The notes: generated by a model not told the origin, from the sequence alone. A stretch of DNA of 64,000 bases from CALCKU01 sp964654665 (GCA_964654665.1 CAZZKV010000014.1:4169-68168); one strand, 5' to 3'; positions 27,049-36,459 are shown, numbered from the stretch's first letter. A program made the numbers and translations.

Positions 27049-28997
27049 TGAGCGAGAATAATTTAACCTATCCTGTCCCTGCCGATTTTGCGGCTAAGGC
27101 TAATTTGACTCCGGAAAAATATCACGCCCTATATACGGCTTCGATTACCGACCCTGAGGGATTTTGGGGTGAACAAGGCCGCCGTCTGGATTGGATACAG
27201 GATTATACGGTTGTTAAAGATGTAAGCTGGGATAAATCCGATTTGCATGTGCGCTGGTATAGTGATGGTGTTTTGAATGTGAGTGCGAATTGCCTTGACC
27301 GCCATTTAGAAATTCGCGGGGATAAGCCCGCAATTATCTGGGAGGGGGATGATCCGTCAGAGAGTAAAACGCTGAGTTACCGCGAACTTCATGGTGCGGT
27401 TTGCCGCTTTGCCAATGTTATGAAAGCTCTGGGCGTTAAAAAGGGAGACCGGGTTACAATCTATATGCCGATGATAATCGAAGCGGCTTATGCCATGCTG
27501 GCATGTGCTCGTATCGGAGCGGTGCATAGTATTGTCTTTGGCGGCTTTTCGCCTGATGCATTGGCTGGACGGATTACAGATTGCGACAGTACATTTGTTA
27601 TTACTGCGGATGAAGGGTTGCGGGGTACAAAAAAAGTACCACTAAAGGCTAATTGTGATGCGGCTTGCGATATTGCAGGCATTGTCAAAACGGTTTTAAC
27701 GGTACAGCGTACAGGCGCGGATGTGACCATGACCGAGGGCCGAGATGTGTGGTTACATGAGGCGCTGGAGGGTGTGTCAGATGATTGCCCGCCCGAGCCG
27801 ATGAATGCAGAAGACCCGCTGTTTATTCTCTATACTAGCGGATCGACCGGAAAACCCAAAGGGGTGTTGCATACAACAGGGGGATATCTGGTCTGGGCTT
27901 CGATGACCCATGAATATGTGTTCGATTTGAAAGAGGATGATGTTTATTGGTGCTCGGCCGATGTGGGTTGGGTGACGGGGCATACCTATATTGTTTATGG
28001 CCCATTGGCTAACGGGGCGACAACGGTAATGTTCGAGGGCATTCCAACCTATCCCGACGCCTCGCGCTTCTGGCAAGTGTGCGATAAACATCAGGTTAGT
28101 CTTTTCTATACGGCACCAACCGCTATTCGTGCGCTTATGCGCGAAGGCGAAGGGCCAGTGGCGGCAACGTCGCGTAAAAGCCTGCGTCTTTTGGGGACAG
28201 TGGGCGAGCCCATTAATCCAGAGGCGTGGGAGTGGTATTTTCATGTCGTAGGGGGTGGCTGCTGCCCGATTGTTGATACATGGTGGCAGACGGAAACCGG
28301 CGGGGCGATGATTGTGCCGCTGCCGGGTGCCAGTGTGATGAAACCAGGGGCGGGGAGTCATCCGTTCTTTGGTATTGTACCCGCACTTGTCGATGCCGAT
28401 GGGAATGAACTCGAGGGAGAAACGGAAGGGAATTTGATAATCAAAGACAGTTGGCCAGGCCAGATGCGAACGGTTTACGGCGACCATCAACGATTTAAAG
28501 ACACCTATTTCTCGACCTATCCGGGGACATATTTTACTGGGGACGGCTGTAAGCGGGATGCCGACGGGTTTTACTGGATTACAGGTCGGGTTGATGATGT
28601 GATTAATGTCTCGGGGCACCGGATGGGTACTGCCGAGGTCGAAAGTGCGCTTGTCTCACATGCGGTTGTGGCCGAAGCGGCTGTTGTGGGCTATCCACAT
28701 GATATCAAAGGACAGGGGATTTACGCCTATGTCACGGTGATTGCGGGGACGACGGTGACAGAGGCGCTGCGTAAAGATCTTATACGTCATGTACGAGCCG
28801 AAATCGGCCCGATTGCATCGCCTGATCTGATTCAATTCGCGCCCGGTTTACCGAAAACCCGTTCAGGTAAAATTATGCGCCGCATATTGCGCAAAATTGC
28901 CGAAGATAGTTTTGATACCCTTGGTGATATATCAACACTTGCAGAGCCTGCTGTTGTTGATGATTTAATTGAAAATCGTCAAAACCGATCCGAATAA
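27048..28997 (+). CDS. acs: Acetyl-CoA synthetase (AMP-forming)
   Basis: A 649-residue enzyme activating acetate to acetyl-CoA through acetyl-AMP, the usual length. Motifs seen are FILYTSGSTGKPKGVLHTTG (P-loop), WWQTETGGAMIVPLPG, YFTGDGCKRDADGFYWITGR and the C-terminal KTRSGKIMRRILRKI, whose lysine is the site acetylated in other bacteria. It is coupled to dut by an overlapping stop/start. It gives the organism growth on or scavenging of acetate. It ends 20 bp from a convergent membrane-protein gene. Confidence 0.97.
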   Translation: MSENNLTYPVPADFAAKANLTPEKYHALYTASITDPEGFWGEQGRRLDWIQDYTVVKDVSWDKSDLHVRWYSDGVLNVSANCLDRHLEIRGDKPAIIWEGDDPSESKTLSYRELHGAVCRFANVMKALGVKKGDRVTIYMPMIIEAAYAMLACARIGAVHSIVFGGFSPDALAGRITDCDSTFVITADEGLRGTKKVPLKANCDAACDIAGIVKTVLTVQRTGADVTMTEGRDVWLHEALEGVSDDCPPEPMNAEDPLFILYTSGSTGKPKGVLHTTGGYLVWASMTHEYVFDLKEDDVYWCSADVGWVTGHTYIVYGPLANGATTVMFEGIPTYPDASRFWQVCDKHQVSLFYTAPTAIRALMREGEGPVAATSRKSLRLLGTVGEPINPEAWEWYFHVVGGGCCPIVDTWWQTETGGAMIVPLPGASVMKPGAGSHPFFGIVPALVDADGNELEGETEGNLIIKDSWPGQMRTVYGDHQRFKDTYFSTYPGTYFTGDGCKRDADGFYWITGRVDDVINVSGHRMGTAEVESALVSHAVVAEAAVVGYPHDIKGQGIYAYVTVIAGTTVTEALRKDLIRHVRAEIGPIASPDLIQFAPGLPKTRSGKIMRRILRKIAEDSFDTLGDISTLAEPAVVDDLIENRQNRSE

Positions 28998-29017
28998 TGT
29001 ACTAATTATTATAAAGC

Positions 29018-29965
29018 TTATGCGAAAATTCGGCTGATAGGTTGATGGTGGCGCGTAAACCCAAAGACTGTTCCGGCACCGGCTGCACAAAAACCTATAA
29101 TTATATAAGCCACACCATGGTCCCCCACGTCTAAAACTGCTGATGGATCATTAAAGAGGATAGGTAAAAGTGCTAAAGCCGCGCAAAATGACGTGAAAAT
29201 CATAATGCCAGTGAACAGCCCAAGACCATCGTTTATTCGCGCGCTTTGGGATTGTATACCAAGGCGCGCAAGGCTCCATTGGCCTATAGTGAGCATGAGA
29301 CTGCCAAACAGGCTGAAAAGGATTAAGCTACCCGTACCGCAGGTCAGAATCACGTGTAATGAACCTGACAGTATGCCTGTTTTTACCCAGATTGTTGCTA
29401 GAATACTTATGGCCATGAAGAGATGAAAAGCAATTGCACCAAACAGAAAGGCAAAGCGGTTTATCCAAAAATAAGGGTCTTTGGATAGTGGCGCTGCCGG
29501 AATGAGATTGTCAGGCATAAGGTCGGGATTGGCGAGTAATATAGTACGCCTGTAAATTCGCGCCGTTAAATATCCAACCCCCATGCTGGGCAGGCTTGAT
29601 AGAAAACACCAACCAAAGAGCGCCGGTAAATGGGTAAAATCGACAGAGAAAGCAATCAGGGATATAAATGTAACGCCAAAAGCAAGGCTTAATAAATATA
29701 TGATTTCCGTTTCTATAAATGTGCTGCGGTCTTGTACGGGTGTTATTTTGTTCCAGATATCGCCAATAGAGATGTAAAATAAGCCGGTTCCAACAATCAC
29801 TGCAATAATAAGATAGGCTATACTGCGGCTATCTTTAATCATTAACTGCGGTTCTAATGCTAAAAGTTTATGGGCAAGGCCAAGTTGTTGTCCGGCAATA
29901 ATAGCCGCAATAAAGGTGATAGATCGTCCAAAATATTGGATATAAGATAACGTTTTAATACTCAT
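29018..29965 (-). CDS. Polytopic membrane protein of unknown function
   Basis: No family recognised. A 315-residue protein with about eight hydrophobic segments, few charged residues and no obvious catalytic motif. The short loop PDLMPDNLIPAAPLSKDPYF lies between the fourth and fifth segments. I chose ATG 29965, with GGGG suitably upstream, over GTG 29977. It is convergent with acs and upstream of nothing else on its strand except the distant prepilin peptidase gene, so context says little. Confidence 0.6.
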   Translation of the reverse strand: MSIKTLSYIQYFGRSITFIAAIIAGQQLGLAHKLLALEPQLMIKDSRSIAYLIIAVIVGTGLFYISIGDIWNKITPVQDRSTFIETEIIYLLSLAFGVTFISLIAFSVDFTHLPALFGWCFLSSLPSMGVGYLTARIYRRTILLANPDLMPDNLIPAAPLSKDPYFWINRFAFLFGAIAFHLFMAISILATIWVKTGILSGSLHVILTCGTGSLILFSLFGSLMLTIGQWSLARLGIQSQSARINDGLGLFTGIMIFTSFCAALALLPILFNDPSAVLDVGDHGVAYIIIGFCAAGAGTVFGFTRHHQPISRIFA

Positions 29966-30051
29966 GTAAGTCCCCACTTTCTCAATTATGGTGCAATAAT
30001 ATCAATTTATCGTTAAGAGAGAAAAATTTCTTGCTGGGGGCATAGGCATAA

Positions 30052-30525
30052 TTACATAATGAGGGGCATGAGGCGAGTGACATAGGTGAGGGCAATGCCG
30101 AATGCGAGGAAAGGGCCAAACGCTATGCGGCCGCTTTCTCGAAATTTTGAAAAGGCTAAAATGAGAGTCAAGCCAGACACACTGCCAATTAGAACAATCA
30201 TAGGCAGAGACATCCAGCCGCACCACGCCCCGCCTACCGCGAGAAGTTTAGCATCGCCGCGCCCAAGACCATCATAGCCGCGAAGGAATTTAAACCCCTT
30301 TTCTATCGCTACAAATGAGCCATAGCCTGCTATGGCTCCGATAAGGCCTGAGGGCAGGTCACGGAAAATAATGAAAGAGCCGATTAAACCGAGACCGATA
30401 AGCGGGAGAGTCAATATATCGGGTAAGCGATAGGTGCGGATATCTATCCATGATAAGGTTATAAGGCCGGCTAATAACACCGCTGATAACCCTAAAGTGA
30501 TCAATATAGTAGTTGTCATAAACAT
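30052..30525 (-). CDS. Short prepilin peptidase (A24 family, CpaA/TadV type)
   Basis: A 157-residue, six-segment inner-membrane aspartic protease. The two catalytic Asp motifs of A24 peptidases are present: SWIDIRTYRLPD near residue 27 and GRGDAKLLAVGG (GxGD) near residue 91. It lacks the N-terminal methylase domain and Cys motif of full PilD, as do TadV/CpaA enzymes that process Flp-type pilins. No tad/cpa or pil genes are in the window, so its substrate (Flp pilin or type II pseudopilin) is unknown. It is divergent from the Arg/Pro-rich secreted protein, with 76 bp between. Confidence 0.88.
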   Translation of the reverse strand: MFMTTTILITLGLSAVLLAGLITLSWIDIRTYRLPDILTLPLIGLGLIGSFIIFRDLPSGLIGAIAGYGSFVAIEKGFKFLRGYDGLGRGDAKLLAVGGAWCGWMSLPMIVLIGSVSGLTLILAFSKFRESGRIAFGPFLAFGIALTYVTRLMPLIM

Positions 30526-30601
30526 GGCTTAATTATTACAAAGCAGTACGTAAAGATGAACCTACTGTTAACAAGGCTTTCAGTATGGCATCAGTATTGT
30601 T

Positions 30602-32182
30602 ATGGTAATAGAAACTATGACTTATTTAAAACAGCTTTGGTTTAACCCATTTCGATCGATAGTTTCCGGCGGGGCTATCTTGATAGCGTCGGCAACAGCG
30701 TTTTCTGTTTCGGCATCCTCACTTTCGTTGCCGGATATTTCTCCGGAACAAATTGCTGCCGATACGGAACGGCGTTATGAAACAGCGATGGGTACTGTCG
30801 AAATCATTGCCCCTAGTTTTGACCCCTTTGAAAATGATACATCATTAGCGGGGACTGTGAAATTGCGCAGCATATCTTCGAGTGTTGCGCTGGATGGGCG
30901 AACGGTCACAGGCGGTGCCTTGCTTGATTTGGATTTAATTTATACTAATCATTCACCTGATCCTTATGATAATAAGGGGTTTGAACAGGGTATTTTTCTT
31001 TCGGGCGATGCTGCCTCGGTTATCCGTTATGATAATCGCATCCTAGATTGTTCTGAAAATGTGCGCGAAGTAATTTATGATGACGGTTATTACCGCGGCG
31101 CGCCTTATGGTTATGTAGCGGGCGTTTACCGCTTGTTACCCCGTTACCGCGGCCATAGCGGATTTGGACATGTGTCTTATTACCGCCCGCGCGGATATTC
31201 GCATTATCGTCCCCGTCACCCGCGCAGAGGGGCCGGTCATTATCGTCCGCACCGCCCGAATGGCCATGGCGGGAATGGGCGTCCATATCGCCCCGATGGA
31301 GATCGCCGGAAAAAGAAAACCCGGGATTATGTTGTTGATACACGCTCCGATGATTGGGTGCGTGAACATCGCAATCGTGACCGTAACAGAGCCCAGCGTC
31401 CCCGTCGTCCACGCGGGAATGTGGTTGATACCGATAGGCGGGGTACCCCTAATGCCGGCCGGCCGGCCGGCGGACGTCCCAATGTTAATACCCGTCCGCG
31501 CGGTGGAGAGCGTCCGCAAACATCCAGACCGCGCCGTCCGCAAACGGCTGGCGCGCAGCCGCGGCCTCAATCGCGCCCCCATACGCGCCCTAATAAAGGT
31601 CCGGATCGTCCGAATGTGAATACAAATAAGCGCCCGGATAGACCTCCGCAAAGTCGCCCGTCTAAACCGCGCCGCTCATCCATTGACCGGGCTGTGGACC
31701 GTCACTTTAAGAAATCGCGTTCTGTACGGCGTAAAGCGGACCGCCAGTTGAACTTTTTTCCGGCTGTTTTTCCTATCGCCCGTATAGGGGGTTATAGTCA
31801 TAAAGATGTCAGCGTGACCTATCGATGTGCGCGCGAAGAAAGTCTGACTTTACACATTCCTCAGGACCGGTTGGACGCTGCCCGCTTTGATGGGTTTACA
31901 CTTTTGGTCTTAGATAAGACGGACCGCGAAATTCCGGTCTATATTCCGCCAAATTATGTTGAGGGGTTTCGTCAGGCGGTTAGAGCAAGCGGAAATTCTA
32001 TAAGCTATAACCCTCCCATTGACGGTTCAGGGCCAGTAGAACTCTATGAGGGGCAGCCCTCTTTGAGCGATAATGCCCAGCCGCGTATTTATGGGGATTT
32101 ACCGGGCGGTGTTACAATAAAAGACACGGAAAATAATCAAATTGCCAATCCGTCATTGGCAGGTGAATATCCGCAACCATAA
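30602..32182 (+). CDS. Secreted protein with long Arg/Pro/Gly-rich central region
   Basis: No family recognised. A 526-residue protein with an N-terminal hydrophobic signal (ISGGAILIASATAFSVSAS region), a folded-looking N domain (about 40-175), a strongly basic low-complexity centre (about 175-395, Arg, Pro, Gly, Asn and His rich, with repeats such as GRPNVNTRPRGG and RPNVNTNKRPDRP), and a C-terminal domain (about 400-526) with YRCAREESLTLHIPQDRL. One Cys in each flanking domain could pair. The centre would be polycationic and disordered outside the cytoplasm, suited to binding DNA, teichoic-like polymers or LPS; this is inference. ATG 30617 is an alternative start. Confidence 0.7.
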   Translation: MVIETMTYLKQLWFNPFRSIVSGGAILIASATAFSVSASSLSLPDISPEQIAADTERRYETAMGTVEIIAPSFDPFENDTSLAGTVKLRSISSSVALDGRTVTGGALLDLDLIYTNHSPDPYDNKGFEQGIFLSGDAASVIRYDNRILDCSENVREVIYDDGYYRGAPYGYVAGVYRLLPRYRGHSGFGHVSYYRPRGYSHYRPRHPRRGAGHYRPHRPNGHGGNGRPYRPDGDRRKKKTRDYVVDTRSDDWVREHRNRDRNRAQRPRRPRGNVVDTDRRGTPNAGRPAGGRPNVNTRPRGGERPQTSRPRRPQTAGAQPRPQSRPHTRPNKGPDRPNVNTNKRPDRPPQSRPSKPRRSSIDRAVDRHFKKSRSVRRKADRQLNFFPAVFPIARIGGYSHKDVSVTYRCAREESLTLHIPQDRLDAARFDGFTLLVLDKTDREIPVYIPPNYVEGFRQAVRASGNSISYNPPIDGSGPVELYEGQPSLSDNAQPRIYGDLPGGVTIKDTENNQIANPSLAGEYPQP

Positions 32183-32300
32183 AGTGCTTTTGCTTCACAA
32201 TGGAACAGTCTGTCCTATTTTAAATCATTTTTTCGACCGGAATTTCATTTTAAACCGTGTTTCCCTTGTATTTAAAGGCATTTTAATGGCATAAAAGCTG

Positions 32301-32441
32301 CAGAGTGTATTTTGAATGGCTGAGTGTTTATTTCGTCATTTCCCACAGGATGAAGGGGTGTTCCCAAAGATTTCTTCATCTGATGTATGTGTTAGTTAGT
32401 TAACTTCAACCCTGTGATAATTATTAATCACAGGGTTTTTT
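32301..32441 (+). ncRNA. Candidate small RNA between the Arg-rich gene and the acyl-CoA ligase
   Basis: The 317-bp gap has no credible ORF but holds a structured stretch. GATGAAG at 32349 pairs with CTTCATC at 32374, enclosing GGG-tgtt-CCC, and a perfect terminator ends at 32441. A weak promoter-like TTGTAT (32266) with CATAAA 18 bp later would start transcription near 32301. Alternatively this is only the 3' UTR of the upstream gene. Confidence 0.35.
32408..32441 (+). terminator. Rho-independent terminator
   Basis: Perfect 11-bp stem AACCCTGTGAT / ATCACAGGGTT (32408-32418 with 32427-32437) with an A/T loop, followed by a T-run. It separates the upstream gene or small RNA from the lipid operon. 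Confidence 0.93.
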
Positions 32442-32499
32442 CTTTGACCTTCTGTAGGCTCTGATTAATGTGAGTGTCATAATAACAGGGTGACAGGTT

Positions 32500-34293
32500 A
32501 TGGGACTTTTTTCGGCTGTTCAGCGTGAATATAAATATGTCAGCGGACTTTTGCGGATGCTGCGATCTGTAAAAGATGTAGATGCAGCGAGCGACCGTTT
32601 AATCGCGGATGAACTTGAAAAACGGATTGATAAATTTGGTCCTAATCTTGCCTTCATCGAAGATGAAAAGCAGCTCACCTATGATGATATGGAAACCTAT
32701 GCCAATAAGGTTGCAGGCTGGGTGCAGGCGGAAGGGTGCAAAGCCGGTGATACGGTTGCTGTTTTTGTCCGAAACCGGGCGGAATATGTGCCGCTTTGGC
32801 TGGGGTTAACCAAAACGGGGGTTATTCCTGCATTGTTGAATTTCCAATTAACGGGGGCCGCCTTGGCGCATTGTGTTAATATTTCCGATGCCAAAATATT
32901 GATAATCGATCATGAAATGCTGGCGCAATGGGAAACAGCCAAATCTGATCTTAAGGGCGCCATTAAGACATTTTGCGCTTTTGGCGAGGCGCAGGATTAT
33001 CCAAGTTTTGATCTGGCTATTTCCAACCATGTACCTAATCGTCCGCCCAAATCTCTGCGGAAAGGGATAATAGCGGGTGATCAATGTATGAAGATGTTTA
33101 CATCGGGTACAACGGGCTTGCCTAAAGCTGCAAAAGTGACACATGTCCGGGCCCAAAATTATATGCGCGGGATGGGGGCCGGGGCGAAAACCGGGCCGCA
33201 GGATCGCATGATGATGGTTTTGCCCATGTATCACGCGACGGGTGGACTTGTCGGTATGGGAGCCGCGATTACAAATGGCGGGGCGGTTATTGTCCGGCCT
33301 AAGTTTTCAGCTACAAAATTTTGGGATGAAGCGGTGGAATACGGCGCTACTATGTTCACCTATGTTGGAGAGTTGTGTCGGTTCCTTCTCTCGACGCCTC
33401 CTCATCCCCAAGAGCGGGCGCATAAAATCCGCTGGATGATGGGTAATGGTTTGCGCCCCGATGTTTGGGACGGATTTATCGGACGGTTTAATATCCCTCA
33501 TGTTATTGAATTTTACGGCGCGACCGAAGGGAATGCGAGCCTGATAAATTTGGACGGGCCGGTTGGGGCGGTTGGCCGCGTTCCTAATTATTTAAAGTTT
33601 AAATTCAATCTCGATATTATCCGTTATGATATAGATAGTAATCGTAACCCGCGCGGGTCTGACGGGTTTTGCATTCATACGGATGATGATGAAGTCGGAG
33701 AGCTGATTGCTGAAATACGCACCGATGATGCACGGTTTCGTTTCGATGGATATGAAACGCAGGAAGCCACGCAGAAAAAAATTCTACGGAATGTCTTTAA
33801 AAAAGGCGACGCATGGTTTCGGACGGGTGATTTGTTAAAAAAGGATAGTCTTGGATATTATTATTTCATGGATCGTGTAGGCGATACTTACCGCTGGAAG
33901 GCCGAAAATGTGGCAACAGGCGAAGTCGCGGCGGCCCTCTCTCGGTTTGAGGGGATTACGCAAGCTAATGTTTACGGCGTGAAAGTCGCTGGTTATGACG
34001 GACGGGCAGGTATGGCAGCGATTGTTGCTGAAGGTGATTTAGATCTGGCAAAGCTCAAAGCCCATGTTGATGCTAATTTACCGCATTATGCCCGACCGGT
34101 TTTTCTGCGACTTTCGCAAGAAGCAGAAACAACCAGTACCTTTAAATTCAAGAAAACCAACCTTGTGAAAGCCGGTTTTGATCCAGCTAATATTTCAGAA
34201 CCGCTTTATTTTGCCAGCCCCGATAGCGGTGGGTATGAGCGGATCGATACGGAAGTTTTCCGAACGATTAATTCGGGGGAACAGCGGCTTTGA
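32500..34293 (+). CDS. FATP-type long/very-long-chain acyl-CoA synthetase
   Basis: A 597-residue AMP-forming ligase that activates fatty acids or similar carboxylic acids with CoA. The P-loop is MFTSGTTGLPKAAKVTH, followed by VIEFYGATEGNASL (A5) and WFRTGDLLKKDSLGYYYFMD (A7) with the DRVGDTYRWKAENVAT hinge. These last features match the FATP/SLC27-like subfamily rather than FadD. The catalytic Lys segment near the end is STFKFKKTNLVKAGFD. It leads a four-gene operon; its TGA overlaps the next ATG (TGATG). Confidence 0.93.
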   Translation: MGLFSAVQREYKYVSGLLRMLRSVKDVDAASDRLIADELEKRIDKFGPNLAFIEDEKQLTYDDMETYANKVAGWVQAEGCKAGDTVAVFVRNRAEYVPLWLGLTKTGVIPALLNFQLTGAALAHCVNISDAKILIIDHEMLAQWETAKSDLKGAIKTFCAFGEAQDYPSFDLAISNHVPNRPPKSLRKGIIAGDQCMKMFTSGTTGLPKAAKVTHVRAQNYMRGMGAGAKTGPQDRMMMVLPMYHATGGLVGMGAAITNGGAVIVRPKFSATKFWDEAVEYGATMFTYVGELCRFLLSTPPHPQERAHKIRWMMGNGLRPDVWDGFIGRFNIPHVIEFYGATEGNASLINLDGPVGAVGRVPNYLKFKFNLDIIRYDIDSNRNPRGSDGFCIHTDDDEVGELIAEIRTDDARFRFDGYETQEATQKKILRNVFKKGDAWFRTGDLLKKDSLGYYYFMDRVGDTYRWKAENVATGEVAAALSRFEGITQANVYGVKVAGYDGRAGMAAIVAEGDLDLAKLKAHVDANLPHYARPVFLRLSQEAETTSTFKFKKTNLVKAGFDPANISEPLYFASPDSGGYERIDTEVFRTINSGEQRL

Positions 34294-34832
34294 TGAGTCC
34301 TGAAACTATTTTAAATTTTTGGTTTGACGAGGCCGGTCCAGCCCGATGGTATAAACAATCCGACCATTTTGATGCCGAGGTCAGAGCCCGGTTTGAAACC
34401 GCCGCATTGGACGCTTTTGTCAAACCGTCGGATTGGGCAACTTCCCCAGAGGCTATGCTTGCCTTGATTATTATGCTCGATCAATTTCCGCGCAATATGT
34501 ACCGCGGCACATCGGCGGCTTTTGCTTGGGATGATAAAGCTTTGAGTCAATCAAAAAAAATGATTGCTAAAGGGTGGGATTTGAAAATTGCGATGGCGCG
34601 GCGCGCGTTCGTTTACATGCCCTTTATGCATAGTGAATCTCTTGACGATCAGAAACGTTGCATAGAATTAGCCGATCAAAGACTGGATGATAGCAGTACC
34701 GTGCATCATGCGATTGAACATCATAAACTTATTGCCCGGTTTGGCCGCTTCCCGCACCGGAATGCCATTTTAGGCCGGGATAACACAGCCGAAGAAACCG
34801 CTTTTTTAAATAGCGGAGGTTACAGCCCGTGA
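34293..34832 (+). CDS. DUF924 family protein
   Basis: A 179-residue soluble alpha-helical protein with the DUF924 signature: ILNFWFDEAGPARWYKQSD at the start, LIIMLDQFPRNMYRGTSAAF, and YMPFMHSESLDDQKRCIEL. The biochemical function of DUF924 is unknown; the fold is TPR-like in solved relatives. ATG 34293 overlaps the acyl-CoA ligase stop, and the end overlaps the GTG of the DJ-1/PfpI gene, so it is co-translated with lipid/ester-related genes. Confidence 0.9.
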   Translation: MSPETILNFWFDEAGPARWYKQSDHFDAEVRARFETAALDAFVKPSDWATSPEAMLALIIMLDQFPRNMYRGTSAAFAWDDKALSQSKKMIAKGWDLKIAMARRAFVYMPFMHSESLDDQKRCIELADQRLDDSSTVHHAIEHHKLIARFGRFPHRNAILGRDNTAEETAFLNSGGYSP

Positions 34833-35440
34833 AAACCATTGGAATTTTTATTTTTAACGATGCGGAAGAACTGGATTTTGTCGGGCCTTATGAAGTTTTT
34901 ACAATGATCAATACTGTGTTGCAAGGCCGTGGTCATCCCCAAGCGGTTAAGGTCATATTGATTTCTGAAGACGGAGGTGACATTATCGGTAAAAAGGGCA
35001 TGCGGGTTGGCGCGCATAGGGCGATGGATGATATTTCAGCGCTTGATATCCTTTGTATTCCGGGCGGACAGGGCAGTCGCGAACAGATCAAAAATAAAGA
35101 TGTTATAAATTGGGTGCAAAACATTGCCGCCAGTAGCGAATGGGTAACAAGCGTGTGTACGGGATCCTTTATTCTAGCGCAGGCTGGCCTGACAAAGGGA
35201 CGTAAATTATCAACCTATTGGGGCGCATTTGAAGAGTTTAAAGCATTGGGCTTGCCAGGAGAATTAATCAAAGATGTGCGATATGTGCGCGACGGAAATA
35301 TTGTGACATCGGCTGGTGTTTCGGCGGGAATAGATATGGCGCTATGGTTGACGGGACAATTAATGACCCCCAGATTTGCCAGAGCCGTCCAGCGGGCTAT
35401 GCAATATGACCCTGCGCCCCCTTATGCAGCGGAGGTGTAA
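34829..35440 (+). CDS. DJ-1/PfpI family protein, isonitrile-hydratase-like
   Basis: A 203-residue class I amidotransferase-like protein. The nucleophile Cys is in WVTSVCTGSFILAQAGL and an acidic partner is in FNDAEELDFVGPYEVF; both segments resemble isonitrile hydratase and the N-terminal domain of GlxA-type regulators. No DNA-binding domain is attached. Start is GTG 34829, overlapping the DUF924 stop (GTGA). Substrate unknown: hydratase, glyoxalase-type or sensing activity are all possible. Confidence 0.88.
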   Translation: MKTIGIFIFNDAEELDFVGPYEVFTMINTVLQGRGHPQAVKVILISEDGGDIIGKKGMRVGAHRAMDDISALDILCIPGGQGSREQIKNKDVINWVQNIAASSEWVTSVCTGSFILAQAGLTKGRKLSTYWGAFEEFKALGLPGELIKDVRYVRDGNIVTSAGVSAGIDMALWLTGQLMTPRFARAVQRAMQYDPAPPYAAEV

Positions 35441-36403
35441 ATGAAAAGATCCAAAAAAACCCCGCGCGAGATTGCGGAGGAAGTATCCGAGCGATTGCGG
35501 GCCCAGTGGGAAAAAATGAAGCCCGAACCTGATCAGGTTTACCAAATTCACCATAATATTCGCCGGATGACCAATCAATTTGATACGCCGGGACCGGATA
35601 TGCGGCAGGTTATTGATTTTAATATACCGGATGATGATGCGGATATTCCTGTGCCTGTCCGACTTTATATTCCGCATCAAGCAAGCGAGACACCGGGACC
35701 AACATTTGTTTATTTACATGGCGGCGGGTTTGTCACTTGCTCGATTGAAAGTCATGAAGGGATTTGCCGGCGTGTTGCCAGCGGGTCGGGTTTTCGTGTT
35801 ATTTCGGTAGATTACCGTCTTGCGCCGCAATTTGCATATCCGGCGGGGCCGCAGGATTGCGAACAGGCTTTATTATGGGCTTTATCTGGCGATGGTGCGC
35901 CAGATTATGGGATTGACCCTGCGCGTATATCATTGGGCGGTGATAGTGCGGGCGGCAATATGACGGCCTTTCTGGCGCAAAAATACAGAACTCGGCTTTG
36001 TGCACAGGTCTTATTTTACCCCTTGATGCAATTAATGGATTTCAAACCACCTAAGCCGGGGCCGCAAGATTGGCTGCAACTCGGGGTTATGGCTCTTAAA
36101 TTTATTGATGAACATTATGTCGTGGACGCGGACCCAAATGATACGCGCCTGTCGCCATTATTTGAAAAAGATCTCTCGGGCTTGCCTCCGGCTTATGTTT
36201 TAACCTGCGGACTTGATCCGCTGCGTGACGAGGGGAAGGCCTATGCAACGAAATTAGAAATGGCGGGTAATCATGTCGAATATTGCCATGAAAAAGCACT
36301 GCCACATGGGTTTTTAAATTTTTCGCGGGCGTTCCCCAAGGGTCGGAAAATTCCTATGGACGCGGCGGATTTTCTGCGTAAACACACTCCGTCTTCGCAC
36401 TGA
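35441..36403 (+). CDS. Alpha/beta hydrolase, HSL-type esterase/lipase
   Basis: A 320-residue hydrolase of the hormone-sensitive-lipase family (bacterial family IV). It has the oxyanion motif YLHGGGFVTC, nucleophile Ser in LGGDSAGGNM, acid in TCGLDPLRDEG and His in LPHGFLNFS. No signal peptide, so cytoplasmic; it would cleave short or medium acyl esters. The ATG follows the previous stop directly. Together with the acyl-CoA ligase this suggests an operon that releases and activates acyl groups. Confidence 0.93.
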   Translation: MKRSKKTPREIAEEVSERLRAQWEKMKPEPDQVYQIHHNIRRMTNQFDTPGPDMRQVIDFNIPDDDADIPVPVRLYIPHQASETPGPTFVYLHGGGFVTCSIESHEGICRRVASGSGFRVISVDYRLAPQFAYPAGPQDCEQALLWALSGDGAPDYGIDPARISLGGDSAGGNMTAFLAQKYRTRLCAQVLFYPLMQLMDFKPPKPGPQDWLQLGVMALKFIDEHYVVDADPNDTRLSPLFEKDLSGLPPAYVLTCGLDPLRDEGKAYATKLEMAGNHVEYCHEKALPHGFLNFSRAFPKGRKIPMDAADFLRKHTPSSH

Positions 36404-36459
36404 TTTATTATCCGGTCGGGGTTGGCCGCTTCACTGAAACCGGCTTGATAGGACTCATT

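Noticed and set aside
27777..28619. 280-codon open frame antisense to acs
   Set aside because: Lies wholly inside a conserved gene; the product has no coherent domain and no ribosome site.
31020..31651. Overlapping long frames on both strands in the Arg/Pro-rich gene
   Set aside because: GC-rich low-complexity repeats remove stop codons in every frame; only the forward frame has a signal peptide and folded flanks.
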